This document shows, piece after piece, positions 26,336 through 35,326 of a DNA stretch of 64,000 bases. The position numbers were made by a program, and so were the translations under genes. The stretch comes from Symploca sp. SIO1C2. GTDB taxonomy: Bacteria > Cyanobacteriota > Cyanobacteriia > Cyanobacteriales > Coleofasciculaceae. Below the pieces are notes generated by a model, which was not told where the DNA came from, ran no database searches, and saw nothing but the letters and a program-made list of their open reading frames with translations. The DNA is taken from the NCBI GenBank assembly GCA_010672925.1, contig JAAHFP010000008.1, positions 42,330 to 106,329 of the forward strand. Direction: 5' to 3'. Every line of letters starts with the position of its first letter. Position 1 is the first letter of the stretch.

Positions 26336-27211
26336 ATGGTACAATTTTCACCACTTTTGCGTCTACCAACTAGTGAGGAGCTACCCTGCTCCGATGAGAC
26401 TCCTGTGGATAATGAACTACAAAACCTGATTCCTAATTTACTCTTATCTGTTTTGGCCTTCATCTGGCCAGAGCGCCAAGATTATTTTTTTGGTGTAGAT
26501 ATGGCTATCTACTACCTTTATGAAAATAAACGTCAACCGGCCCTGACTCCCGACGGTTTCCTCAGCATCGGTGTACCAAGGTGCTCTTCGGAAAAAGGAA
26601 GACTCAGTTATGTTTTGTGGGAAGAAAACAATATTCCTCCTCTGTTTGCCCTCGAAATAGTCTCCAAACACTACAACAATGAGTACGAAGATAAAAAGGA
26701 AAAGTATACTAAATTGGGAGTAAAATACTATCTAATTTACAACCCCAATCACTGGAAAAGAGATGAACACCAATCTTTTGAGTTATATCGTTTAGAGCAG
26801 GGAGAATATGTTTTACAAACAGGAGAACCCTACTGGATACCAGAAATAGGTTTAGGTATTGGTAGAGGTAAAATAACTTATGCGGGATTGGGGCGAGAAT
26901 GGCTACTGTGGTATGACGAAGAGGGGAATGCTTGTCCTATACCTGAAGAAGTAGCCAAAACAGAAAGTCAACGTGCTGAACGAGAGCGTCAACGTGCCGA
27001 CAAAGAAAGTCAACGTGCCGACAAAGAAAGTCAACGTGCCGACAAAGAAAGTCAACGTGCCGAACAAGAACGCCAACGTGCGGACCGAGTCCTCCAACAA
27101 CAGCGACAAACTGTAATTCGACTCTTTTCCTTGGGTTTAAGCATAGAGCAAATTGCCACAGCCTGTAATCTCTCTATAACTGAAGTCAAGGTGATTCTGG
27201 AGCAACCTTAA
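26336..27211 (+). CDS. Uma2 family (DUF820) restriction-endonuclease-like protein
   Basis: A 291-aa protein of the large cyanobacterial Uma2 family, which has a PD-(D/E)XK nuclease fold. The core is visible: PDGFLSIGVPR, FALEIVSKHYNNEYEDKK and KYTKLGVKYYLIYNP, carrying the catalytic acidic residues and the Lys. The C-terminal third is a highly charged coiled coil made of seven-residue units (ADKESQR, AERERQR) coded by a 21-bp tandem repeat, then a small HTH-like end (GLSIEQIATACNLSITEV). The cellular role of Uma2 proteins is unknown; they expand in multicellular cyanobacteria. Confidence 0.88.
   Translation: MVQFSPLLRLPTSEELPCSDETPVDNELQNLIPNLLLSVLAFIWPERQDYFFGVDMAIYYLYENKRQPALTPDGFLSIGVPRCSSEKGRLSYVLWEENNIPPLFALEIVSKHYNNEYEDKKEKYTKLGVKYYLIYNPNHWKRDEHQSFELYRLEQGEYVLQTGEPYWIPEIGLGIGRGKITYAGLGREWLLWYDEEGNACPIPEEVAKTESQRAERERQRADKESQRADKESQRADKESQRAEQERQRADRVLQQQRQTVIRLFSLGLSIEQIATACNLSITEVKVILEQP
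26969..27082 (+). repeat. 21-bp coding tandem repeat in the Uma2 gene
   Basis: Three near-perfect 21-bp copies (26990-27052) with degenerate flanking copies code for ADKESQR heptads. The number of copies probably varies between strains. Confidence 0.9.
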
Positions 27212-27307
27212 TCCAAAAGCCGTCATCACCTGAAGCACCAGATCTCCGGTCATAGTTAAAATAGCATTATGTAAATTCGCTAACCAGCTTACTGGTCAAA
27301 GAAGCCT

Positions 27308-29047
27308 ATCGAAACTATCTACGGTAATCTCAAAGGTCTGAAGTCCAACCAGCTAAAACAGCTAAAACGGCTGTATCACCAGCGCTTACCAGGTACTTAC
27401 TTAACTACGTCAGAGTTTGCTCAGCGACTGGCAGCCATTAGCAGTGATCTGAAACAGCCTTTGTGTACTTATATTAACCGCCGAGGGCAGGTAATTCGGG
27501 TGGCAGTTGGCACTCCTTCCCAGACTAGGATTCCACTAAGAGAATTACCACGCTATGGAGCAGAACGTTTATGTGGGATTCGCTGCCTTGCTACCCAACT
27601 TAAACCAGAAACTCCCAAACAATCTTATCTAACTGCTATGGCTATTCAGCGACTGGATGCCCTAGTTGTGCTGAATATTACCGATTCAGGATTTGAGAGA
27701 AGGGGTGGCGGTGCCACAGGTTATATCAAAGAAGCCTATTTTGCTCATTTGCTACCTCCTAGTGAGCAAGAACTAAATTATCCTGAGAATACTGACAGTA
27801 GTAACTTTGGACTGAACTGGACTATCTCACCACCTCTAAGCCTGGATATTCTCACCAACCAAGATTTCCTGGATTTAGTTGAAGGACTAGAAGCTGAATT
27901 CAGCCGACAGTTTATGGTTCAACAATTAGATGCCAGAGATATCGAACAGGACCGGGTGCTGATTATTGGATTAATGACTCAACAGATAACTTCAGAGCAT
28001 TTTCGAGATAGTTTAGCAGAAATCAGGCGGTTAGTGGAAACTGCTGGTGGTAAAGTGCTACAGACAATGCAGCAAAAGCGATCAAGCCCCCATCCCCAAA
28101 CGGTAGTTGGTGCTGGTAAGGTTGATGAAATGGCTCTGATTGTCCAAACTATAGGAGCGAATTTGGTAGTCTTTAACCGAGACCTTTCCCCTGCTCAAGT
28201 CCGCAACCTTGAATCCCGACTTGGTGTCAGTGTAGTAGATCGTACAGAAGTAATTCTAGATATTTTTGCCCAAAGAGCTCAATCCCGTGCTGGTAAATTG
28301 CAAGTAGAACTCGCCCAGCTAGAATACATGTTACCCCGCCTTACCGGTCGTGGTCAGGCAATGTCACGGTTAGGTGGTGGTATTGGTACTCGTGGTCCTG
28401 GTGAAACTAAACTGGAAACTGAACGCCGTGCTATTCAACGTCGCATTGCTAGATTACAACAGGAAGTGAACCAGTTGCAGGCGCATCGCTCCCGACAGCG
28501 GCAACGTAGACAAAAGCAAGAAGTTCCCACCGTAGCGTTAGTTGGTTATACCAATGCAGGGAAATCCACTCTGTTAAATACACTAACTAATGCAGAAGTT
28601 TATACTGCGGATCAGTTATTTGCCACTCTTGACCCTACCACCCGAAGGTTAACAGTTTCCCAAGCCGTAACCGATGAACCAATCTCGATTCTACTCACCG
28701 ATACTGTAGGATTTATCCACGAACTACCTCCATCTTTAGTAGATGCCTTCCGTGCCACTCTTGAAGAAGTTACTGATGCTGACGCACTATTGCATGTAGT
28801 AGATTTATCCCATCCTGCATGGCAAAGTCACATTAGTTCTGTGATGTTGATTTTGTCAGAAATGCCGATTACTCCAGGACCGATACTAGTGGCTTTCAAT
28901 AAAGTCGATCAGGTTGATAGTGAAACCTTAGCATTAGCTCAAGAAGAATTCCCTCAGGGAGTCTTTATTTCTGCTAATAAACGTTTAGGACTAGAAACCC
29001 TGCGTCAAAATATAGCTCAGTTAATTCATTATGCGATCGCGCTTTAG
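27308..29047 (+). CDS. hflX: ribosome-associated GTPase HflX, unusual start
   Basis: HflX binds the 50S subunit and splits stalled ribosomes. G1 is VALVGYTNAGKSTLLNTL, G2/G3 are ATLDPTTRR and LLTDTVGF, G4 is VAFNKVD, and the N-terminal glycine-rich GGGIGTRGPGE is present. The first canonical start in frame is TTG27461, but the frame upstream stays protein-like (ETIYGNLKGLKSNQLKQLKR, LYHQRLPGTYLTTSEFAQRL), and cyanobacterial HflX normally begins METIYGNL. At that position the codon is ATC (27308-27310), preceded by AAAGAAG, and an in-frame TAA stands 13 codons upstream. Either ATC is used as start, or the gene has lost its ATG and is made as a shorter form. Confidence 0.88.
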   Translation: METIYGNLKGLKSNQLKQLKRLYHQRLPGTYLTTSEFAQRLAAISSDLKQPLCTYINRRGQVIRVAVGTPSQTRIPLRELPRYGAERLCGIRCLATQLKPETPKQSYLTAMAIQRLDALVVLNITDSGFERRGGGATGYIKEAYFAHLLPPSEQELNYPENTDSSNFGLNWTISPPLSLDILTNQDFLDLVEGLEAEFSRQFMVQQLDARDIEQDRVLIIGLMTQQITSEHFRDSLAEIRRLVETAGGKVLQTMQQKRSSPHPQTVVGAGKVDEMALIVQTIGANLVVFNRDLSPAQVRNLESRLGVSVVDRTEVILDIFAQRAQSRAGKLQVELAQLEYMLPRLTGRGQAMSRLGGGIGTRGPGETKLETERRAIQRRIARLQQEVNQLQAHRSRQRQRRQKQEVPTVALVGYTNAGKSTLLNTLTNAEVYTADQLFATLDPTTRRLTVSQAVTDEPISILLTDTVGFIHELPPSLVDAFRATLEEVTDADALLHVVDLSHPAWQSHISSVMLILSEMPITPGPILVAFNKVDQVDSETLALAQEEFPQGVFISANKRLGLETLRQNIAQLIHYAIAL

Positions 29048-29126
29048 TTGTTGTTAGTTGTTGGTTGTTTGTCATTGGTTATTTGTACCCTATATTCAGC
29101 TAATGAATATGGGGAGGAGCTATTTA

Positions 29127-29194
29127 GGGTCTGCTGAATAAGTCGATTGACTCGGGTTTTGAAGTAATAAGTAATAAGTAATAAGTAATAAGTT
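29127..29194. repeat. dispersed GGGTCTGCTGAATAAGTC motif plus AAGTAAT STRR
   Basis: The 20-bp motif TAGGGTCTGCTGAATAAGTC (29127-29146) recurs at about 50829-50848 and looks like an IS terminal repeat. It is followed by CGATTGACTCGGGTTTTGAAG, also seen near 50730, and then by five AAGTAAT heptamers. Confidence 0.7.
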
Positions 29195-29227
29195 AAGAGA
29201 TCAAGAGTAATTGAGGTTTAACTAACA

Positions 29228-29878
29228 GTGAAGTTTTACTACCATCCGATTTCTGGCAATGCACGTCGAGTCTGGATTGCTTTACTTGAAAAGCAGATTC
29301 CCTTTGAACCAATTTTGCTCAAACTCGACGGGGATCAATTTCAACCTGAATTTGTCGCTATTAACCCCTTTCATCATATTCCTGTCATTGTTGATGATGG
29401 GTTTGAAGTCGTAGAATCTTTGGCAATTTTAGATTATCTAGAAGCCCAATATCCCACTCCTTCCTTGATGCCGCAGGAGGCAAAAGCCCTCGCAACAGTG
29501 CGTATGGTTGAGTTAGTTACTATTAATGAACTTGTACCTGCAACAGTGCCTCTGATGCAACAGATGCTACAGCTACCCGTCACTACTGAAAAAATAGAGA
29601 CTGCACAGCAACGGATTGCAAATGTTCTTAGCTTTTTTGAGAACAAACTAAGTAATACTCCCTACTTTGTTGGAGAGAACTTAACTCTGGCTGATATTGT
29701 TGCCGGAAGTTCGAGCCTTTTCCTCAGTTTCATGGGTATACCGGTAGATAGTTACCCTAAAGTGAAAACTTGGCTTGAGCAACTTATGCAGCGAGAAAGC
29801 TTTGTCAAAACAGCTCCTACTCCGGAGGAAATAGAAGCTGCGAAACCAATGGCAAAAAAACAGTTAGAAAAACTCTAA
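29228..29878 (+). CDS. glutathione S-transferase family protein
   Basis: A 216-aa protein with a GTG start. The N-terminal thioredoxin-like domain begins MKFYYHPISGNARRVWIALL, has the cis-Pro motif HHIPVIVDDG near residue 55 and ESLAILDYLEAQYP (the GSH-binding Glu-Ser) near 67. The C-terminal all-helical domain contains ENLTLADIVAGSS, the conserved hydrophobic-staple/capping motif. Ser9 or Tyr in the YYHPISG region is the likely GSH-activating residue. The class cannot be fixed; the role is probably detoxification or redox control. Confidence 0.92.
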   Translation: MKFYYHPISGNARRVWIALLEKQIPFEPILLKLDGDQFQPEFVAINPFHHIPVIVDDGFEVVESLAILDYLEAQYPTPSLMPQEAKALATVRMVELVTINELVPATVPLMQQMLQLPVTTEKIETAQQRIANVLSFFENKLSNTPYFVGENLTLADIVAGSSSLFLSFMGIPVDSYPKVKTWLEQLMQRESFVKTAPTPEEIEAAKPMAKKQLEKL

Positions 29879-29954
29879 TTTTTTGAGCGATCGCACTAAA
29901 GAAGTTAAGCTAAAACTCTACTACCTGCAAGGACTTCAGGAATCCAGCGGGAAG

Positions 29955-30049
29955 CGCTGTTACGAGGTACAGTAAAACGATGAGAAAAAAATTTATCCAA
30001 TCTTGACAACTGATTCAGGTGTACCTCATTGCAGCGGTAACCGCTGTAT
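29955..30049 (+). mobile_element. MITE-like repeat B, copy 1
   Basis: CGCTGTTACGAGGTACAGT at one end and TGTACCTCATTGCAGCGG at the other are imperfect inverted repeats around about 50 bp. The same element in the same orientation lies at 51138-51233. A minus-strand ORF here is made by the repeat and is not counted as a gene. Confidence 0.75.
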
Positions 30050-30297
30050 GTGATCGCATATCTTGTAGCAGGGGTAACGAACTTTAAGTCAGAGTTGGGT
30101 TTTACTACTTCCAACCAACCTAATTGGAACTTCACACCCCAATTGTGGCACTAGCATCTTGCCAATTCTGATATTCAAACAGGCTAGAAGCCTGTTCCAC
30201 TAGAGATTGTTCCCTAATTTTCACCAACTCTGCCATATTTCGGCTACCATATTTCAAACCAGAAGCATGTGTTGGTGCTGAAGATAGGAGTGAAAGG

Positions 30298-31527
30298 ATG
30301 ACAGATGTTAAGAGTGATACCCAAGCAGATATCTGTATTGTCGGCGGTGCGGGTCATGTGGGTTTACCCCTGGCTTTAGTCTTCGCCAGCAAAGGTCTGC
30401 GGGTACTAATTTTCGATATTAATGAACATACATTAGAAACCATTAAACAAGGTATTGTTCCTTTTATGGAGCATGGTGCAGAACCATTGCTTAAGCAAGC
30501 CTTGGAAAAAGAGCTATTATATTTGTCTTCTAATCCAGCGGATGTGGCTAAGGCTACCACCACAATTATCACCATAGGCACACCGGTTGATGAATTCCTT
30601 AATCCAGTGCTGAAACTGATTAAGGACTGTATGGAAGATTTATTGCCTTATTTATCCTGTGGTCAACTGCTGATTTTACGCTCTACTGTTTATCCTGGTA
30701 CCACTGAATGGTTAGATAAGTACCTAAGCTCTAATGGTAAGCAGCTCAAAATCGCTTTTTGCCCAGAGCGAGTTGTGCAAGGACATGCGATTGAAGAGTC
30801 CCAGAAATTGCCCCAGATTGTGAGTGGTACTACCCCGGAAGCGGAACGAGAGGCAGCAGAACTTTTTAGCCTAATTACTTCTGAGGTTGTTCACCTCTCC
30901 CCGATGGAAGCGGAGTTTGCTAAGCTACTCAACAATGCCTACCGCTATATCCAATTTGCTGTCGCCAACCAGTTTTACATGATTATGAACTCGGCTGGGG
31001 TAGACTACCATCGGGTCTTACAGGGAATGAAGCAAAATTATCCCCGCGCCAGAGACATCCCTATGCCTGGTTTAGCTGCAGGGCCTTGTTTATTCAAAGA
31101 TACGATGCAGTTAGCTGCTTTCTCCGACAATCAGTTCAGTCTAGGTCATGCCGCTATGCTGGTCAATGAAGGCTTGGTTATGTACTTAGTTGATGAAATT
31201 GCTAAGAAATATCGCATTGAAAGGCTGACTGTAGGACTATTGGGGATGGCATTTAAAGCCAACAGCGATGATATTCGCTCCTCTTTAAGTTACAAGCTCA
31301 AAAAGATTTTAGAGTTTCGTGCGAAAGAAGTCCATACGACAGACCCCTACGTTACGACAGACCCCACTTTACTACCTCTAGAAACAGTAGTAGCTAAAAG
31401 TGATTTGCTGATTTTGTGTGTGCCTCATAGTAACTATCGTCACCTGGATACTAAGGGTAAACCGGTAGTCGATATCTGGGGTTTCTTGGGTAAAGAGGCT
31501 TTAGTGAGTAGCGCAGTTGGTGGTTGA
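30298..31527 (+). CDS. nucleotide sugar dehydrogenase (UDP-GlcA/UDP-ManNAcA type)
   Basis: A 409-aa NAD-dependent UDP-sugar 6-dehydrogenase-family enzyme. The Rossmann loop is ICIVGGAGHVGLPLAL (residues about 12-27); the central part has RSTVYPGTTEW and FCPERVVQG; the catalytic Cys lies in AAGPCLFKDTMQLA near residue 263; the C-terminal UDP-binding domain contains LLGMAFKANSDDIRSS. It oxidises the C6 hydroxyl of a nucleotide sugar to a carboxylate. The loop reads GAGHVG, a variant seen in the WecC/ManNAc branch. It is the first gene of a five-gene plus-strand glycan cluster ending at 36210. Confidence 0.93.
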   Translation: MTDVKSDTQADICIVGGAGHVGLPLALVFASKGLRVLIFDINEHTLETIKQGIVPFMEHGAEPLLKQALEKELLYLSSNPADVAKATTTIITIGTPVDEFLNPVLKLIKDCMEDLLPYLSCGQLLILRSTVYPGTTEWLDKYLSSNGKQLKIAFCPERVVQGHAIEESQKLPQIVSGTTPEAEREAAELFSLITSEVVHLSPMEAEFAKLLNNAYRYIQFAVANQFYMIMNSAGVDYHRVLQGMKQNYPRARDIPMPGLAAGPCLFKDTMQLAAFSDNQFSLGHAAMLVNEGLVMYLVDEIAKKYRIERLTVGLLGMAFKANSDDIRSSLSYKLKKILEFRAKEVHTTDPYVTTDPTLLPLETVVAKSDLLILCVPHSNYRHLDTKGKPVVDIWGFLGKEALVSSAVGG

Positions 31528-31613
31528 TTTTTGATTGACGCGGGGATAGGGAGATGGTGAAGCTGAGGGGGCTGAGGGAGCTGAGGAAGCTGAGGGAGAC
31601 AAAAAATCTAAAA

Positions 31614-31679
31614 CCTACCACCTAACACCTAACACCTAACACCTAACACCTAACACCTAACACCTAACACCTAACACTT
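31614..31679. repeat. STRR array, ACACCTA heptamers up to a start codon
   Basis: About nine perfect heptamers end one or two bases before the ATG of the oxidoreductase gene, replacing any ribosome binding site. Nonamer units (GCTGAGGGA) precede them at 31560-31600. Confidence 0.95.
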
Positions 31680-32771
31680 ATGAGCCAAGATAAAATCAGG
31701 GTAGGAGTAGTCGGCATCGGCTTTGGACAACAAGTGCATGTTCCGGCTTTTCGAGCAGATGAGCGGTGTGAGGTAGTTGCTATCTGTGCTAGTAATCTAT
31801 CGAGAGCCTCCCAAATAGCAGGTAAATTGGACATTCCTCAAGCTTTTGGGGATTGGCAGGAACTGATTGCTCAGCCAAATATTGATATTATCTCCATTGC
31901 GACTCCTCCTAACATCCAACCAGAAATTGCGATCGCGGCTCTTGCTCAAGGTAAGGCTGTGTTTTGCGAAAAACCCATAGCAACATCCGCAGAAGCTGCC
32001 GAGAAAATGGTAGCAGTTGCACGGGAGCAAGGCTTAGCTAATATGGTGGACTTGGAATTCCCCGAAATTGAGCCATGGCAACAGGCAAAATTAATCCTGG
32101 ATAGGGGTGAGCTTGGTAACTTAAGACATGTAGCAGTATCTTGGAATGTCGAGACTTATGCGAATAGGAAGGGTCTCGACTCCTGGAAAACCCAGATAGA
32201 AACTGGAGGAGGAGTACTACATTCTTTCATTTCCCACTCTTTTTACTATCTGGAGTGGCTCTTAGATCCAATCACTAGGCTCTCCTGTAGTTTATTTCGT
32301 GCTCCAGGAGACGAACGGACAGGAGATACTTTTGCTAATCTTTGTCTAGAGTTAGAGTCTGGTATCGCAGTATCCCTTTCTGTCAGTAGTCATGCTTTCC
32401 TAGGTAATGGTCATCGCCTAGAATTCTATGGAGATGTAGGGACGATGGTACTGGATAATCCCACATCTGATTATGTTGGTGGTTTTCGGTTACTCAAAGG
32501 AACCCGTGAGTCTAAGTCTTTGGAAATTATTGATTTAGGTGATAGCTCCCCCAAAGTTCACCAAGATGGACGAATTACTGTAGTTGGCAGCTTAATAAAG
32601 CGCTTTGTTACCTGGCAGGCAACCGGAGTTCCCGACAAGCCAAGTTTTACAGAAGGGTTACGAGTGCAGCAATTGCTAGAAGCAGCTCAATTGTCTCATG
32701 AATCTGGTAGTTGGGTTCCTTTGAAGGCAGGAGGCAGAAGGCAGGAGGCAGGAGGACGAACCCACCCCTAA
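31680..32771 (+). CDS. Gfo/Idh/MocA family oxidoreductase
   Basis: A 363-aa NAD(P)-dependent sugar oxidoreductase. The Rossmann motif GVVGIGFGQQVHVPAF is at residues about 8-23, then IATPPNIQPEIAIAAL and the family hallmark FCEKPIATS (EKP) near residue 98. The C-terminal alpha/beta domain includes GGGVLHSFISHSFYYLEWL (the catalytic GGGxxxDxxxH region, here with Ser and His). The last 14 residues (AGGRRQEAGGRTHP) come from a GGCAGGA STRR that has grown into the gene and moved the stop codon. Likely role: a keto/deoxy step on a nucleotide sugar within this cluster. Confidence 0.9.
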   Translation: MSQDKIRVGVVGIGFGQQVHVPAFRADERCEVVAICASNLSRASQIAGKLDIPQAFGDWQELIAQPNIDIISIATPPNIQPEIAIAALAQGKAVFCEKPIATSAEAAEKMVAVAREQGLANMVDLEFPEIEPWQQAKLILDRGELGNLRHVAVSWNVETYANRKGLDSWKTQIETGGGVLHSFISHSFYYLEWLLDPITRLSCSLFRAPGDERTGDTFANLCLELESGIAVSLSVSSHAFLGNGHRLEFYGDVGTMVLDNPTSDYVGGFRLLKGTRESKSLEIIDLGDSSPKVHQDGRITVVGSLIKRFVTWQATGVPDKPSFTEGLRVQQLLEAAQLSHESGSWVPLKAGGRRQEAGGRTHP

Positions 32772-32858
32772 CCCCTCCAAGGAGGGAGACCGGAGGCAGG
32801 AGCAGGAATGAAGTACATCCAATTCCCAATTCCCGATTCCCAATTCCCAATTCCCAAA
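32726..32858. repeat. STRR arrays: GGCAGGA tail and TTCCCAA
   Basis: GGCAGGA/GGCAGAA units (32726-32756) code for the C-terminus of the oxidoreductase. Further on, TTCCCAA units (32820-32858) and AACAAAT units lead to the next start codon at 32886. Confidence 0.9.
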
Positions 32859-32885
32859 TAACCAACAACAAATAACAAACAACAA

Positions 32886-33863
32886 ATGACAAAATCATAT
32901 TTAGTAACTGGTGGCACTGGTTTTATCGGTTCGGCACTGGTGCGTCGCCTGGTAAAAGAGGGTCATCAAGTTCGCGTTTTGGACAATCAATCTAGGGGTT
33001 CTGCTGCTCGTTTAGCAGATATTACCGATGAATTAGAGTTTGTCTCTGCGGATATTAGAGACCCAGAAGCAGTACAAAAAGCGGCTAAAGGGGTGGATAG
33101 TGTCTGTCATCTCGCCTTTGTTAACGGCACAGAGTTTTTTTACAGCAAGCCGGAGTTGGTGCTGGATGTTGGCGTTAAAGGAATGGTTAATGTTATTGAT
33201 GCTTGCTTGAAACATGACATCGGTGAGTTAGTATTAGCCTCTAGTTCTGAAGTTTATCAAACCCCTCCCACTGTCCCCACCGACGAAACTGTTCCCCTTT
33301 ATATCCCTGACCCTTGGAATCCTCGCTATTCCTACGGTGGTGGTAAGATTATTAGCGAGATTATGGCTTTGAATTACGGTAGGAAGCATTTTGAGCGAGT
33401 GTTGATTTTCCGTCCCCATAATGTCTATGGTCCAGATATGGGTTGGGAGCATGTTATTCCTCAATTTGTCCTGAGGATGAAGGCTTTGTGCCAAGAAGAT
33501 ACTAATCCCATGCCGTTTAAGATTCAGGGAACAGGGGAAGAAACCCGCTCCTTTGTGTTTATTGATGATTTCATTGATGGTGTAATGGTTGTCCTAGAGA
33601 AGGGAGAACATCTGGGCATTTATCATATCGGCACAATGGAAGAAATTGCGATCGCGCAATTGGCTCATTTAGTTGGAGAATACTTTGGGCGGCAAATTGA
33701 GATAATTAGAGGCGAATTAGCCAAAGGCGGTACCCCCCGGCGTTGTCCCGATATCAGCAAACTTCAGGCATTAGGGTATCAACCCAAATTTTCTGTCCGA
33801 GATGGTTTGCCGATTATTGCCAAATGGTACGATGAGAACGCTCATAAAGCGCCATCAGCATGA
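32886..33863 (+). CDS. NAD-dependent epimerase/dehydratase (extended SDR)
   Basis: A 325-aa extended short-chain dehydrogenase acting on nucleotide sugars. NAD-binding GGTGFIGSALVRRL is at residues about 8-21; VCHLAFVNGT near 76; a catalytic Ser in LASSSEVYQTP near 120; and the active-site YxxxK as YGGGK near 155. The C-terminal part contains FRPHNVYGPDMGWEHV and FVFIDDFIDGV, the substrate-binding pattern of UDP-sugar epimerases and 4,6-dehydratases. The start codon lies in an AACAAATGAC repeat. With its neighbours it probably makes or modifies a rare sugar for surface glycan. Confidence 0.92.
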   Translation: MTKSYLVTGGTGFIGSALVRRLVKEGHQVRVLDNQSRGSAARLADITDELEFVSADIRDPEAVQKAAKGVDSVCHLAFVNGTEFFYSKPELVLDVGVKGMVNVIDACLKHDIGELVLASSSEVYQTPPTVPTDETVPLYIPDPWNPRYSYGGGKIISEIMALNYGRKHFERVLIFRPHNVYGPDMGWEHVIPQFVLRMKALCQEDTNPMPFKIQGTGEETRSFVFIDDFIDGVMVVLEKGEHLGIYHIGTMEEIAIAQLAHLVGEYFGRQIEIIRGELAKGGTPRRCPDISKLQALGYQPKFSVRDGLPIIAKWYDENAHKAPSA

Positions 33864-33865
33864 AG

Positions 33866-33978
33866 GGTTGTTTGTTATTTGTTGTTTGTTGTTTGTTGTT
33901 TGTCTTTTGTGGCAATGACTAATGACCAATAACCAATGACTAATGACCAATGACCAATAACCAATGACTAATGACCAA
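33866..33978. repeat. STRR arrays (GTTTGTT, then AATGACCAATAACC units)
   Basis: TTGTTTGTTG units are followed by seven-base ATGACTA/ATGACCA units that run into the methyltransferase start; two of the possible start codons are part of the repeat. Confidence 0.85.
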
Positions 33979-35256
33979 ATGACAGAAAATATCCAACTTG
34001 CAGCAGGAAGCGGTTCGAGTGTGGTCGTGAACAACTGCCAAATTTCTGGTAGTACTGATTTGCAGCCAATACTGTTTTTAGGCTATCTCCCACCAGTAAA
34101 TCAGATGCGCTCCATTGGGGAACCTCCCCAAGAACAACCAGCTTATCCAGCACAATTGCTCTACTGTCCTGAGAGTAAACTAGTGCAAATTGGTTTAATC
34201 GTAGACCCGAATATCTTGTTTCCACCGGAGTATCCTTACACTAGTGGTACAACAAAAATTCTGCGAGACAATTTTGCCGAACTTTACCAGGATTGTCAAA
34301 CCATTATTCCCCTAACGGCAGAAGATTTAATTGTCGATATTGGCTCCAATGATGGTACTTTACTGAGCAATTTCCACAATGGTGGTCATCGTGTTCAGGG
34401 AATCGAACCTACCCAAAGGGGAGAGATTGCCAACGAAAAGGGCATTCCCACTGCTATCGAGTTCTTTGGTAGAGAAATTGCCACTAAGGTTAAAACTGAG
34501 CAAGGACCAGCTAAGGTGATCACCGCGACTAATGTCTTTGCTCATATCGAGAATGTCCACGAAATTGTCGAGAGTATCCTCTTGTTACTAGATGATAAGG
34601 GAGTATTTATCTCAGAATCTCACTATCTACTGAGCTTAGTCGAGACTCTACAATACGACACTATTTATCACGAACACCTGCGCTACTACTCCCTCCAAAG
34701 CCTAGAATACCTGTTCAATATGCATGGATTGGAAGTAATTCATGCCAAGCGCATTCCTACCCACGGCGGTTCCATCCGAGTTTATGCTGCCAGGAAAGGA
34801 GCCTATCCCATACAGCCATCGGTCAAGAACATTCTAGATGAAGAACTAGCAGTTGACCTTAATAACCAAAAGTTAGAAGAGTTTAAACAGAAAGTTGTAC
34901 TCTCCAAACTTCAGTTACACTCATTGTTGCTCGATATTAAACAACAAGGACACCGCATATATGGTATCGGTGCTCCTTCTAGAGCCAGCACTTTGATTAA
35001 CTATGTGGGTATTGATGACAGCATTTTGGATTGCGTTGTCGAAGTTAAAGGTTCTTACAAAACTGGCAAATATATGCCCGGTACCTTAATTCCCGTCATC
35101 GAGGAAACAGCTTTGTTTGAAGAACAGCCAGAATATGCCTTGTTGTTATCATGGCATATTGCCGAAGAATTGATGCCTAAGTTAACCCAAAAAGGCTTCA
35201 AGGGTAAATATATTGTTCCCTTACCAGTTCCCAGAATAGTAGAAATCCAGCAATAA
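33979..35256 (+). CDS. sugar C-methyltransferase-type SAM methyltransferase
   Basis: About 425 aa from ATG33979 (an in-frame ATG at 33964 lies in the STRR). The order is that of TylC3/NovU-type C-methyltransferases: an N-terminal domain that normally binds Zn (here Cys pattern incomplete: VVVNNCQIS and LLYCPESK), a SAM domain with DLIVDIGSNDGTLLSNFH near residue 120, and a C-terminal domain with HGGSIRVYAARKG and YGIGAPSRASTLINYVG. The family adds a methyl group to C3 of a dTDP/UDP-keto-sugar. This fits a branched, deoxygenated sugar pathway with the neighbouring genes. Confidence 0.88.
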   Translation: MTENIQLAAGSGSSVVVNNCQISGSTDLQPILFLGYLPPVNQMRSIGEPPQEQPAYPAQLLYCPESKLVQIGLIVDPNILFPPEYPYTSGTTKILRDNFAELYQDCQTIIPLTAEDLIVDIGSNDGTLLSNFHNGGHRVQGIEPTQRGEIANEKGIPTAIEFFGREIATKVKTEQGPAKVITATNVFAHIENVHEIVESILLLLDDKGVFISESHYLLSLVETLQYDTIYHEHLRYYSLQSLEYLFNMHGLEVIHAKRIPTHGGSIRVYAARKGAYPIQPSVKNILDEELAVDLNNQKLEEFKQKVVLSKLQLHSLLLDIKQQGHRIYGIGAPSRASTLINYVGIDDSILDCVVEVKGSYKTGKYMPGTLIPVIEETALFEEQPEYALLLSWHIAEELMPKLTQKGFKGKYIVPLPVPRIVEIQQ

Positions 35257-35326
35257 GGAACCTCTAAATCACAAAAATTCTATCGCTGGAGGAGCTGAGG
35301 AAGCTGAGGGAGATATATACACTCAC

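Noticed and set aside
29905..30135. 76-aa minus-strand ORF
   Set aside because: It is largely coded by MITE-like repeat B, which also occurs at 51138 without the same ORF being kept.
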